The notes below the pieces were generated by a model. That model ran no database searches and had not been told where the DNA came from. It saw nothing but the letters and a program-made list of their open reading frames with translations. Positions 33,055 to 45,620 of a DNA stretch of 64,000 nucleotides are shown one piece after another. The position numbers and the translations under genes are program-made. Location of the stretch: positions 65,792,546 to 65,856,545 of the forward strand of contig NC_081408.1 of the NCBI RefSeq assembly GCF_030272615.1, in the 5' to 3' direction. The stretch is from Cryptomeria japonica (taxonomy: Eukaryota; Streptophyta; Pinopsida; Cupressales; Cupressaceae). How positions within the stretch are numbered: position 1 is the stretch's first letter; each line of letters begins with the position of its first letter.

Positions 33055-36000
33055 GGTCTTTCTTCACAGGCAAGAAAATCAGGCTATAGAACTAGTTATA
33101 TAGAAGTTGAAATGTTAGTTATGAAATCACATTTCAGTATAATATACCAAATTAAATTACTTGAACATAGAAATTATGAAAATTGAAGAAAAACCATTTA
33201 ACTCTTCTTTTTGATCTCAAAACATATCTAATGGCTTTGTGGTATGCAATCCTTGTATCATAGCTTAAGTTGACTAATGTCTAATTGGGGTAATCCATGA
33301 GTGTCTAATGTGAATTCATTATCAATGTTGTGAAGTCATCGAGAGTATGGGGATAGTAATTCCTTATAGGATCCTCGCAATAATGTCCAAATCAGTCTAA
33401 AAGGAAAGCAGCTATCCATTGCCATGCTCATGCATACTTACATGACTAATGTTTCCTTTGTGTATCCTAAACATTGGAGAGACCTTATCTGACTTGCCTA
33501 ATCAATTTGTTTTCTGTCCTAATATAAAATTTTGAGTTCTACCCTTGCGTCTACATCAAACTTCTCACATCATGTTTCTTCAACAAAACACACTATATGG
33601 ATAGGGTCAAGTATTATGACAACTAATCATAATACGTAAAGATGTGGTTCACACATTAGTGTTGGCTCTCAACAATGCCACACTTCCAAAATTGCCAGTC
33701 TCAAGACTTCTCCTATTGGGTCAACACTCATTGATGGCCACAAGGCCAAATCAATATATCTAGGCTTCGAACTCCTTACTCTAGGCTTGGAGGGCCCTAC
33801 ACAAGGTCTATGAACATTCACTTGGTATTACAATACAAAGAGCCTTCCTCTAGAACTTTTTTTTCAATGCACACATCATTGGTAATCATTGTTATGATGG
33901 TTGGTCTATAAGGACGATAAATAAAATGCTTATTATTTTTCCACCCTTTGAAACTACAACAAGGTATTTGACTTGGAAGGGTCCCCACACATCACTTCAA
34001 CAATAAACATTAGGCAATTCAACCTTTTGCCTTCTCAATGCATTTTCTTTTGTCTTTCACTAGTTTTTTGAGTCTGATACATAGGAATATTAGACCTTTC
34101 ATGGCATTATCACACGTGTCTTCCAATATGTAGTCCTTTCATATTTTAGGTGCCTACACACTATGTTTTTGTTAAGTATTGATGTAGTCTTAAGACATCT
34201 CATGAATCCATTACATGTCCACACTTGGGTTTACAAACACAACTCTGTCAAAACAAAAACAATCTCACTAGTAAAGCTATGACTGTGACAATCAATACCC
34301 TTAGGACAATCATAGAAATTTAATCTATTTCATTTAGTTTTGATCCACAAACCCTTCTGAAGGTTGCATAGGGTCGCCTCACCCCTCTCTCTATCATCAA
34401 CCACTTCAAAATACCAATCGCTTGGTCTTCCCACAAAATTCTTCACTCGTATTGCCTTTTACTGTCTGATACATAGAGATATCAGATTGTCCTCATGCCC
34501 AAACACGTACCAAATCTAATTTGGAGCTCTGCACACAACTTAATATGATACATAACATGAACAAAGTTCTTCGCACACATTTGGGTGAATTTATATTCAT
34601 GGGAGACCAAACTATACATTATTTAGTCCTCTCAGTAAACACTAGGTAGGGTTTTGACATTTTTTGGAAAAACTATGATATCTTCTTTTAAACATTATGA
34701 AATTCAATGCCACAAAAAGACAAAATTAAGTTAACTCTATAAACTGCAATCTTATATTTATTTTTAATCTATGCTTTCCTACATTGTTTCATCTTCCATC
34801 TTGTTAGAAATCTCATCTCTATTATCCTTTGATGGATGTCGCATCCTTTTACAAACCTCACATTTTGGCACTAGCAAAAAGGATTTTAGGAAAGGTTGTG
34901 GAATATGGATTTTACATCTACCAATTGTCATTTCATCTTGTGCATATGGCTTTTACATATAGAAGAAATAAATTTGATAAACAGGCCATATGGTGGATGA
35001 TAAGTGAAGGATGTAAGAACTACAAGTGTGACACTAGTGGCTTTGGTACATGAAGGTGACTAGAGGTTGTGGAAGGAGAAATGATGGAAGTTGGATCTAT
35101 GGTAGAGGTGGGAGTAGATGTTAATTATGCATGAAAATGTTAAGCTAATACTCATAAAATAGCTAGGAATCCAACTTAAGGCATTCTATTTGTTAATAAA
35201 TTTCTGTACTATTGAGCTACTATCCCCTTTCTTACCATTTCATTGTTGGTTTAAGTGTAGATTATTTTCAACACCCATTATAAGACACCTTATAGGTTCT
35301 TGGGGCTCCTAACCTAACCTAACTTTGATAACATTTTGAGCTACTACTCATGGACTAGTTAGGTTACCATGATATGATCTTCCATTTGTTGTTAGAATGT
35401 GATCTATGACTAAGTATTAAATGATCTTACTAACTTGGGTATCATGCTTTTATGTGTCTTTGACATGACTCCTAGTAACTATATAAGGATCTTACTAGTC
35501 CTAGATCTATGCCTTGTCTTTTTGATATGGTTCCTACTGAGAATATATGAATCTTACTATTTATAAATGTCATAACTTTGTGTTTTGCATGCTCCATGTG
35601 TGTTACCAAGTTTACTCATATTACTCACTCTGTACTTCCCTTTTATCTTAATATTGTAGATTGACAATATCATAAGTCTTGGGAGCTACCACCTTTCCAA
35701 ACTTGTAGTCATCTTGACTCTTCAATATCTTGGTTTTAGAATATTTGGTTTCTCTATATTTTCCCAAGATTACATGAGCATAATTTCATACTCTAGCTAA
35801 GAGGGGGCTAAATATTGCATCATAAGTTGTATCTCTTTATAAATATACACTAGGTTTGGACTCACTTTAGTGGTTGTGCCTTATTTATGCCTAATTGTAC
35901 TTAGGTTTTAGAATGTTTCCATAAATTTGGTTCATTCCCTTATTCATGATGTTCCTCATGGCTCAATTTTCTAGGACTAGGGTCTTGGGAACCCTTATTC

Positions 36001-38333
36001 ATGGAAATTGGATCTAAAATTTGAAAGATGAATGTTGGATTCACAAATAGTAAAAATTTTCTCTCCAAATTTGCAGTTTTCCAAATGTTCAATTTGAAAA
36101 GGTGCAAGCTGCATATAGATACAATTCTATTTCTCATTTCAAACCCCTATAAACTCCAACCCACATCTACTAATTTTTCAATCAAGGAGTTCAAACCAAT
36201 TGAGCATAGATCTATAATCAAGGAACAAGGCATTCAAAGATACAACTTTTTTACATCAGTTATGATCAACTATATTATGTGTTTTCATGATGAAAGTAGA
36301 CACTAACATATTCTAGAAACATTAAAGCATTTCAAAATTGAGGTATATTTTTCAATTTTTTATTTAAATATATGTTTGGAATATATTAACACAAACTATA
36401 ATGTTATGAAGCTTCCTCTATTAGATACCTCCCTAGAAGTGGTTCAAGATGACTCTCACACACATTTGTAAATGTGCAAGGAAACACAGATATGCCTAAG
36501 TTTGAGAGCATAGTATAACTACAGTATGTAGATGACAATGACAAGCCTTATGTATAGGTCTAAGGAAAAGAATTGTGAGAAACACATCACTTTGAAGAAC
36601 ACATTAAAATAAGACATAGAAAGGAATAGCTACACCAACAAAATAGTGAAGAAGAAGTAAACAAAGCCAGGTTTCATTGAAAATATAGTAAAGATCTTCT
36701 AGGATAGTGTTAAGAGAAAACACAAAGCCTCCTGAAGATGTCATGACAAGATGATACACAATAAGAACCAAATACGCATGGCAAAGTACAAGTGATAATA
36801 ATCCTAGCCAAATCAATAATAGTGAGATCATGGGCAAAGATTTGAAATGTAAATCTCAATGACAACCCAACCAAAGAGAAAAAGTTAGGACAAAGCCTAT
36901 AAAAAATAGATAGCCATAAAATAGTAACTAGTCTATAAACAAGTAGTATATACATTGTTTTTTCTATCACTATTGCTATGGTACTCATTGATGTTGATAT
37001 TGAACCCAAAATACAAGCCTAGGTTGTCCCTTTACTTCCTCTAGGACTGTGTAGGTCTTCATTATCATTGCGATCTTTGACTATAACTAAAAATTTGTGT
37101 GTTGTAATCCTAAAGACTATTTACACATACAATGAATTTCTTGTATTCCTCTCATGAGAACCTCTATCTTGGCAATTCTAATTAATACTTCATGAATGTG
37201 TACTTTGTGAAAGTTAAAATAACTGTGACTCCCATCTGAAACTATTTTAAATGTGATCTAGCATGGTGATGATGTGATTGTTTTATTTGAAGTTAATGAT
37301 GAATAACAATCATTTTCATTGATAAGACTATTATGATAACATGCACTTTATTTCACTATAAAAACTGACTTAGACTATCATTTACTCTTTTTAATTCTTA
37401 TTCATAGGTATATATCCCTGTGCTTATGACTGTTGTAGCTTATAGCTACTTTTTTTGTCTTCTAGGCCTAGATACATCTTCATGAAACTAATTCTTTTGG
37501 AAAGATGCATGTTGTGTTTTATCATGATTGTAATAATCAAGTCTCTTTAAATTAGATGCTTTATAGTATGCTCTCAGACTTAGGCATATTTGCTTCCTCT
37601 ACTAGATACCTCCCTAGAATTGGTAAGCTCATTCTTCTCTATGTATACATCCTAGTGCCATGGTAGGGGCAGGGTGGGAGAGAGAGAAAAGAGAAACATA
37701 TGTTGATTTCTCTCTGGGGCATATAGAATTCTTGGTGGCAAAAGGGGAAGACTGAACATCGACAATCAAGGCATGGGGGCAACATTAAAAGACTTCCGAT
37801 GACCTAGGAACAACAAAGCATGGGTAGTTGTGAAATGCAGTGGATAGCTCAAGCAATGGGTGGGATGCAAGCGATTCCACATATATGAAAATCAATGAAT
37901 GAAGGTGAAGATTCAACTACCTTGAATGGTGAAGGTTTTACCCAAGCAATTCTAGAAATTATGCAAATCTGAAGATTCAATGAATGAAGGTGAAGATTCT
38001 ACCTCGAATGATGAGTGTGCCATTTGATCTTGCCAAGGGTTGAGATCAACGCAGAAGCCTACGCAAGATTGCAAATGTCACAAATGACTTGCCCTCTTTT
38101 TTTTTTTTTAAGTATAATGCTTGTTGTCGTTACAATTGCGATGAACATGAGAACTTTTTTGAAAAAAAAAAACAAATTTCATTGCTAATGTCTTCTCTGT
38201 TGAAACCAAATGTGAAATTATCGACGGAATTTCAACGAATTCATGTATTTCTTTAAAAAAAATCAAAATTGGTCACAATATACCTTCTCCATCAGAAACC
38301 CCGTCGGAATTATACACCAAATGTATTACTGTG
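33055..38333. other. Non-coding right interior and right end of the CACTA element
   Basis: No credible gene was seen in about 5.3 kb. It includes the right arm of the inverted duplication (about 34170-34330). A word of about 30 bp (ctctactagatacctccctaga) occurs near 36414 and 37592. A 23-bp direct repeat (tcaatgaatgaaggtgaagattc type) lies near 37892 and 37977. The right terminal repeat is at about 38270-38333. Hydrophobic frames at 36604-37009 have no recognisable domain. Confidence 0.5.
34170..34330 (-). repeat. Right arm of the diverged inverted duplication inside the CACTA element
   Basis: The word atacccttaggacaatcata at about 34298-34317 is nearly the reverse complement of about 21490-21510. 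Matches continue to the left in the same inverted sense. Confidence 0.6.
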
Positions 38334-38854
38334 TGTAATTGACTCGAACATTAAGACATGAGAAAAACTTACAATATGTCAATAACAACCATCCACTTAA
38401 GGATGTTCAAATGACATTATAGTTTTCAAATAGGACTCAAATATCATTAAAATTATAAGTTTAAAAATATGAAATAAGGAAATACATTTAAAGGGGAACC
38501 TTTACAACTTTGATCAAAATTTGGAGCTTCTACCAATATCCTTAGTCCTAGATAGTGGTTCCATACCACCCAACTTAATTTAATTTAATAATATACTCCC
38601 TTTGTTCTATAAGATAGTCACATAGGATAAAATGAACTCACAAAATACATAATATTGTCATTCCTACATGGGATGGTTTCATTGGAAAACCATCAAATCC
38701 ATACTTAATTTTTGTGCAAGGTCATTGGTGGAAAAATAATTTTGATGCAGACAAAATTTTCAAGACCCCAACACTTAGGGGTTTAGGAAGTTCCTAATTG
38801 ATTGGAAAATTTTGATGAAGGTTTGGGGTAGTGATGGGGTTTCAATAACATAAA
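38334..38854. other. AT-rich stretch without recognised features
   Basis: Right flank of the CACTA insertion and left flank of a solo LTR. No gene seen. Confidence 0.5.
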
Positions 38855-41087
38855 TGTTTGCATTGTGTTGTCATTGATGTCAACCGGTATAAGATGACCA
38901 CCGGTAGTAGAGATGTATGTGCAACACTGATATGGATGAGTACAGGATGTGATATCTTGGATATCACCTGGTGTTGCAGAACACCGGTAAGGTAAGGAAA
39001 GTATGTCAACTGGCAAGTGTTGTGTTGACAAATGGGCAAGGTGTTTGAGTGGTTATTTGTGATGAAGAGGCAGAATGTTACCTGAATAAAATCAACACTG
39101 GAATAGAGGAATGAACCGGTATGTTGTGAGATTGTAGAAAAATGGGACTCCCAATGGATGAAGATGCAATCATCATGAGAAGCAATGACTGACAATGAAT
39201 GTGCTCACTAGAGATCACATGTGCCTGTTTGAAGAGATGTTGTATAAACAGGGAAGTCACATGAGCATATGGCAGAAAGAAGATGGTGTTACTCCACCAA
39301 GTAAGTGGAGCTTATCTCCTATTATGCATTGAGTTCACTTTAGTTTGGAGAGAGAAGTGTGAAGTGTTTGTCACCTTGAAAAATCGGTAGAGAAATGAAC
39401 AAGATTGATCAGGAAGAAAGGCAAGACCAAGCAAATGTAGTCTGAAGTAAAAAGATCTGAATGAACATGGAGTCTTGTGAAGGTTGATGACATGGTGTCA
39501 TCAAGAGTGGTAACCGCTATGTAAGTCCATCGATTATTAAAGTGAGGTGCAGATGTACAAGACTTCCCAGTTGTGGGAATGACCATACTTTGGATTTACC
39601 TATCTGGAGACCGGTTTGAGAGTTCCATCAGTAGTTCAAGATGAGGGCAGAGATGATAACATAACCAGTAGAATGGTTGAGAATGGAAGTGTTTGAGAGC
39701 TAGTAGAAGTAAGTAACCGATATGCTGATTGCTCAGTGATCCTACCTAGACCAACTTGGAGTGCCAAGCTGGCAGTTGATCGACATGAATGCCACATGGG
39801 ATAAAGGTGGCAAACTCTTAGAGGATGGTGAAGTGCTATGTGGAGTTAGGTAGCTCGACTAGTGTGCATTGATAGTGGATCCCATGATTTGTGGATCAGG
39901 TCAGAAGTGTATGGCTTGAGAAAGAATGAACAATCAGAGAAGAATTAGGGAGTTGTTGGCACTTGAATCAAAGCAAGAAGATTAGGTTGATAGAAGAGGT
40001 CGAGAAGGAAACATAAGAGGCATTAATGGTGATTGACCGAGATGTATGCGGACAGATTATTTGTAGGTTGTTAAAGATGGAAGGTGTGTTCTAGAAAGCA
40101 CATTGATGGCAGATTTGTGCAGGTGAATGTGAGGAAGATCAGATCAAGCAAGATCTGATTGGATTAGATCAACCTTGAGGATTGTGAGGAAACCCTAACC
40201 ACCTAGATTTTCAATAGGGTTTTGGCAAGAAAAACTAGTCTATAAGTATGAAGGCCAAAGAGATTGTTTGTTGTTTCTATATAGAAGAATAATTTTGCTA
40301 TTGCAAAGTAGAAGATTTCTACAAGTGAGGGAAAATTAGCCAAGTTCTCAATGAGCATCTCTGAAGAGAGTGAGAGAGAGGGAGAATCTAGTTGAAGCAT
40401 TCAACCGGTTGGAGTGAAGAACCCGTAGTGTTCATACTAGTCAAGTAGAAGAGAATGAGGCTCTAGAGAAGGTAAACAGAGAACCAGTAGAGAGTAGAAC
40501 CGGTGAAGAGAAAAGAGCTTATGGAGGAGATCAAGCAGAGAAGCAACAGGTGAAGAGCAGCAAGAAGAGTGAGTTGGTGTAGCAAAGAGGATATCTCACC
40601 GATAGAGAAAAATATATGTAATGGGTGCAAGATTCACTTGTAACAAGATAACTACTTGTGTATTTGATGTTTACATTGTGAACACTGAGTTGTAGCTTGG
40701 TGCAGGGGTTAGTGCTCCTTGGGTTGGTGCCCTAAAGTTAGGGGTTGGTTCTCCTTGGGCTGGTGCCCTAAAGTCAGGGGTTGGTGCTCCTTGGGTTGGT
40801 GCCCAAAACTTCGTAACAATGTTTTCATTGTGAGGCTGGATTGGAGCAATAGACGCCCACAACATTGCTCACTGAGGTTTTTCCCATCTTGGGTTTTCCT
40901 CGTACATCCTGGTGTTATGTGATGTTCTCTTGTGTGTGTGTTTTTAAGTAAGTCTCATCACTAACCGGTAAGTCTGCATTGTGTTTGATCCATAAACCGA
41001 TATGCTCACAAAGGATAGCTAAAGGGAAAAATTTTGAGAACCATTGAATCACCCCCTCCCCCTCTTAGCGTTGCATTGTGTCTAATA
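38855..41087 (+). mobile_element. Long solo Copia-type LTR, target duplication ATAAA
   Basis: It starts TGTTTGCATTGTG and ends GTCTAATA (a probable CA end mutated to TA). ATAAA lies on both sides (38850-38854 and 41088-41092). The U5-like part has the gaggtttttcccatcttggg then ttttcctcgtaca motif and a late gaatcaccccctcccc stretch, as in Copia LTRs elsewhere in the window. CCGG and accggt words recur through it. No internal region exists. At 2,233 bp it is long for a Copia LTR. Confidence 0.7.
40705..40812. repeat. 36-bp tandem repeat, three copies
   Basis: The word ctccttggg recurs at 40715, 40751 and 40787 with ggttggtgcc and aaagt in each unit. It lies in the transcribed part of the solo LTR. 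Confidence 0.95.
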
Positions 41088-41092
41088 ATAAA

Positions 41093-42867
41093 AAATCAAA
41101 GACAATTCCCATTCACCCTAAAAGCCTCATCAAAGTTGAAAAAGTTATTTAGTAAGCATTGATAAGGAATGGAGTGGTTGCAAAAGGAAAGTTAATTTTA
41201 AAAATGGAAGATTTTAGGGGTTCCTAGTAAAGTAGGAATCCCCTATAGTTGCTCTTGATGGCTGGGAAATTCGTAACAATGGATAAATTTTGGGGTTTTG
41301 AAAGGGGTTAAAATCCTTGACAAAATGATATATAATAAAATTTCTTAAGCAACACAAAATCTTTCAAAAAGAAGGATTTCGGTATCACAACAAGTGTTAA
41401 AGTGCTAAATTAACTATGATGTTAGCACATAGAAAAGGAGGTTAAGAGGTTTTTTTTTTGTATAAATCCATAACCAGTGTATCTGAGTGGTTCAACAACT
41501 CTACCAATTGGTAAAATTTCCACATGGAAATTATAAAATGAAAGCATAATTTTTGTTTCAAAAGTCTTTTAGTCAAGAGGGAGTCCTAGACCAAGGGTTT
41601 CAAAGAATCAATTATCAAGGTGCAAAATGTTTCCAAGAGGTGGAAGATCATTGATATAAAGAAAATTACTAGAGAAGATGACATAGAGCAAATGATGAGG
41701 AATATGAAAAAGTTCACGAGGAGATGGCTGATTTTGTGAAGCAAGAATGTTGATTTTTGTAAGATCTTGAAGCATATTTTTGTAATATAAAATAGGAGAT
41801 TTAATGTCTATTCATTTTAGAGACATTTAATATAAAATGACTTGTGAAAGAGAATTCTATGTTGTGTTTTTAAAATGAGATTAGGAAATTCTGGAAGACC
41901 TTTTGACCTTAACTTCATCATGTATAGACTAATCCATATGAAATTTGGATAGGTAAGAAACCCTCGATTTTATATATAAGGGTATTTAATTTTGAGTCTT
42001 TCATTCAATTACTAAAGAATAAAAATGATCTAAATTAGATATACCAACAAATAAATGCATTTTTATTAGTCGCAAAGAGAATGCAAATGTTTATAATATT
42101 TGTATTCTTCTAATATTGAAAATAATTTATTCTAAACGTGTTAATTTTAGAGAGATTAGAGTATTTTTAAAATAAAGGTATTTTCATATCAGCGTCACAA
42201 GTAAGAAGATGCATATGTTGAAGAATAAAATGATGGATTACAATATATAATAGTAGAATAGGGTATGGTGGAGAGTTATAAGTGAGTTGATCATATATAA
42301 TAATAGTTACCACCCATGAGATGATCCACGAGACAATGAAACCTAGTCGGTAGGTACAACTCACTAAATTTCTATTGTTTATTTCTTTGCCATGTAGTAA
42401 TTATTAAAAATATCGTTTGGATAAGAATGATTTTTGGATTGAGTCGATTTAAAAGGATATCGTATATTCTAAAAAATGTGATATTGGGGATCTTGTATTT
42501 ATTCTCTAGTGAAGAAAGTCTTCTGGTGGTTAGAAGATGTTTGGTGTAGACGGTAAGTTAGAGAGGTGCAAATCTAGATTGATGAGTGACTACTTCCAAA
42601 TCAATTATGATAAAAAATATCTAATTGGTAAGTTTTCTTCCATAAATTTATTACTCTCTACAATTATGCTTGTGATTTTGAAATAAAAGAGTTGATTGCA
42701 TGAAAAAAAAATTAAAAAGGAAATTCGTTATTAAATTAGTAAACTAGAATTATCAAAGAAAAAAAATAAAACTATCATAAAACTATCATAAAGAGTCAAA
42801 GGTAATCTTGAGACTTGAAGATTGTGTTGATTCAATGGTTTATTTATTATTTATTAATACTTCACAT
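41093..42867. other. AT-rich stretch without recognised features
   Basis: No gene, clear repeat or element end seen in about 1.8 kb. Confidence 0.5.
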
Positions 42868-43148
42868 TGTTGGCAAAATAGTCAGCGCTCCCCTCGGGAT
42901 TCATGACAAGGGACTAACCACCTCTCATGCGATCCATATCTCTACAGTTTGTATAGGACGTTGATAGATCGATCTTTTGATGCAACAACAAACTAGGCCA
43001 ACAATTGGTATCAGAGCGTTGGGTCACGGGTTCGAATCCCCTCGAGTAGCGCTGAGGGGGAAATTGTTGGCAAAATTGTCAGCCCTCCCCTCAGGATTCG
43101 TGACATTGATAGATCGGTCTTTTGACGCAATGACAAACTGGGCCAACA
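42868..43148 (+). mobile_element. TRIM/SMART-type miniature LTR retrotransposon
   Basis: Left LTR 42868-43006 (TGTTGGCAAAAT to GGCCAACA) and a shorter right LTR 43065-43148 (TGTTGGCAAAAT to GGCCAACA) bracket only about 58 bp. The right LTR lacks an internal part of about 55 bp present in the left. The internal part starts with an initiator-Met primer site (ttggtatcagagc) and ends with a polypurine tract (tgagggggaaat). No coding capacity. Flanks cacat and tacac are not a convincing target duplication. Confidence 0.85.
43028..43045 (+). promoter_or_regulatory. Pol III B-box-like sequence inside the TRIM
   Basis: The word gggttcgaatcccc contains GGTTCGAATCC, a perfect match to the tRNA-gene B-box consensus, about 15 bp after the primer site. 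Whether it is used for transcription is unknown. Confidence 0.5.
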
Positions 43149-44332
43149 TACACTTGTTCTTTGTCTTTCTCTTAGTCTCACTCTTCTAATGTTCTCACTT
43201 GTATTTCTAAATATTGTAGGCTTGTAACTATTGAAACTTTCAACCCTACACTTGAAACTTGGAAGTGATTGGAAATGAGACTAAAATAGATGCTTATAAA
43301 TTTATTGTGATTTCTTGAAATTTGGATGAGATCTATAAATCATTGAGGATAACTTTTATGACAAAACAATAAAAAAATATATTTGATTGTTTTGAAATGA
43401 CTTTTTAACTAATCTACTTTGAGGAACACCTAGGAATTTTAGGTGCAACTGGAAGAAGCCAGTGAGTCTTTTTAACATCATAGGGAGTGGGGACAATATC
43501 CTCAATCGTCCTCACTAACATATAACTATAAAGAACCTACAAGGAATCAATCTTTGTTGAGTGCGTTGAGCTGGCATAATTAAAATATGAGAACCTCACC
43601 TGATCAAAACTAATCTTATTTAATGTTTAGTCAAAGAATGTTTGAAGAAAAACTGCCTTTTAAACAAGCACGGGGAATCTACTTTTGTATTCAAGAAGTT
43701 GCCACCCTAGAAAGTCAAAAATATATACATATATGAAGGTCCCACACACAAGATTTGTTATCGTAGAATGAGAAAACAAGTTATCAAAATGGGAGCAATG
43801 TTTTAATGGGAACGTGAAGTTGTAACAGAGAAATGTGTACCTTATCATGGGCCATATTTTCATATATTAACACTACCTTTAAAGCTTCCTGTTACTAAAT
43901 AGAATACTTGCTTTAGTTTATCAGTGCTTTCTTTCCATTGGTTTCAGTTGGGGGTCAATTTTTTGGCTGTCAATGTCGATGTTCGATAATACCACTTCCT
44001 TTTTTAATTCCATTTTTCAACTAATACATTTCATTATTCCACCTTTGATTTATAGACAATCCATTATCTACAGTTTTATGCACTCTTATTCATTACTTCT
44101 AGACCGTTTATTGTCAATGTTGTTTGAATTACTCAGCATCATCTTCGTTTCTTATGAATCCATCGTGGGTTAGCTTAGACATATAATCAGCGCTGATTTT
44201 ATTTTTTCCTTTTCTGCATATTTTTCAATTGTCTTTGTTCGTAGACAAGGACACAAGACAGGCTTAACATTTCAACCAACCACTTGTGTTTTTAAAGGAC
44301 ACAACAATTAAATCGATGTCAACCAAACCAAA
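43149..44332. other. AT-rich stretch without recognised features
   Basis: No gene or clear repeat seen. Confidence 0.5.
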
Positions 44333-44425
44333 ATTACATGTCTCAATATATTAGGTCGCTTGGTCTTGTTCTATTAAACTTTGGAGAACCAAGGTTAAGG
44401 GACCTAACATATTGAGACATGTAAT
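44333..44425. repeat. Near-perfect hairpin of about 93 bp
   Basis: The arm attacatgtctcaatat at 44333 pairs with atattgagacatgtaat ending at 44425, and pairing continues inward with one or two mismatches. A second inner pair (cttggt and accaag) lies within. It looks like a tiny MITE or the core of one, and ends about 40 bp before a retrotransposon insertion. Confidence 0.75.
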
Positions 44426-44467
44426 TAAATGGTTCATTTGATTATTGATTTTTGATTTATATGCATG

Positions 44468-45278
44468 TGTTAGAATCAATCACAGTCCCAAAGATATTGA
44501 GAGGGGGTGAATCAGTGTCTAATCGGTTTGCAAAATATTTATACTTATTTAAAACTTTGCATCCCAAAACAGTGTACTAGTAAATAACAATTAATGCAGT
44601 AAATAAGAATAACAGAGACAACATAGAAAACAGACCATAACACAAGATATTTATCGAGGAAACCCAGTATGGGAAAAACCTCGGTGGGATTTGTGACCCA
44701 CAATATTTACTCATTGGCCAATGAATAAATACTACTTACAATGAGGGGCTTGCACATGCAGGGAGGCCAATAGCCTAGAGCACACTGCTCAATAAAGAGT
44801 CACACTGACTACAAAATGGATTATCAAAATCCAATACAATGTACTGCTTCAAAATAGCATCTTTTATGTCGGGTTTAGTACCGGTTTAAGCTCAGTCAAT
44901 AACCAAAAACCTTCGCTGTCAACTATATCACCTTATACAAAATTGTCTTATATTTCTCATCCATCTTCTTACAAAAATAACCTATATGATTTCATACATA
45001 TATGAGTCTATTACAATGTACCATGTCGGATTTTACAAAAGATAATTACATTACAAAACAATAAATAAAAGTTTATTCGATGTCGGCCTGAGTGTCGGTA
45101 TGCATTATTGCCGATGTCAGTGTAGTGCCTGTTGGTGTATGTAGAAGTCCATTACCAGTGCTGGTAACTATCGGTTGGTTGCCAGATGATTGACCGATGA
45201 TTGCCAATTGGTTGCCAGTTGATTGGTTGCCATCAATGACAACATCAACTATTCTCATAAGAGTGTAGAATGCCAACA
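44468..45278 (-). repeat. 3' LTR of the non-autonomous Copia element
   Basis: On the - strand it starts TGTTGGCATTC and ends TCTAACA. It aligns along its length with 49720-50537, with scattered substitutions and small gaps. The U5 motif gaggtttttcccatactggg is present near 44655-44685. Confidence 0.9.
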
Positions 45279-45291
45279 ATATCCCCCTTTG
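45279..45291 (-). other. Polypurine tract
   Basis: On the - strand caaagggggatat lies directly before the 3' LTR. A second, similar purine run (aaagggggag) lies at about 45412-45421. Confidence 0.8.
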
Positions 45292-45620
45292 GCATTGATG
45301 GTAACACTCATGAGAAAAATCCAAAAATTGTTTCCAAAAACTGAAGTCCAAAATGATGTGCTCCCCCTAAGCAAGTGATCTCCTCTGTATAAGAATTTTT
45401 CTCTCCACTACTCCCCCTTTGACATCAATGACAAAGGTTTGTCAAAATTAATCAAGTGAGTGCAAAAATTTCACCCCAAAGTCTATAATCGGTTGGTTAC
45501 AATCTGAAAAATATCTGCCAAAACTAAATTCAAACTCTGCATAAACCTTTTACTATCATTCAAAGTTGTCTCATTTTGTTGGATCGTGCCAATGAGATAA
45601 GGCATGTGTTCTTCCGGTGA

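Larger units (their letters stand above)
18427..38333 (-). mobile_element. CACTA (En/Spm) DNA transposon, about 19.9 kb
   Basis: The left end starts CACTAGTACATTCAGGG. The right end read inward on the - strand starts CACAGTAATACATTTGG, and both continue to TAATTTTCGACG or TAATTCCGACG, so the ends form imperfect terminal inverted repeats. TGT lies on both sides (18424-18426 and 38334-38336), matching the 3-bp duplication made by CACTA elements. Inside, on the - strand, are TnpD-type transposase pieces, a SET-domain gene and a Ptta/En-Spm-type gene. Coding parts carry stops and frameshifts, so it is non-functional. Confidence 0.85.

Noticed and set aside
36604-37009. Hydrophobic frames on the - strand that might be membrane protein pieces
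   Set aside because: Overlapping frames with no domain, in a T/A-rich spacer of the CACTA element; chance hydrophobicity is expected.
43010-43050. Possible tRNA gene or fragment (T-arm-like word)
   Set aside because: No acceptor stem, anticodon arm or A box in place. The word lies between a primer site and a polypurine tract of a TRIM, so it is part of that element.
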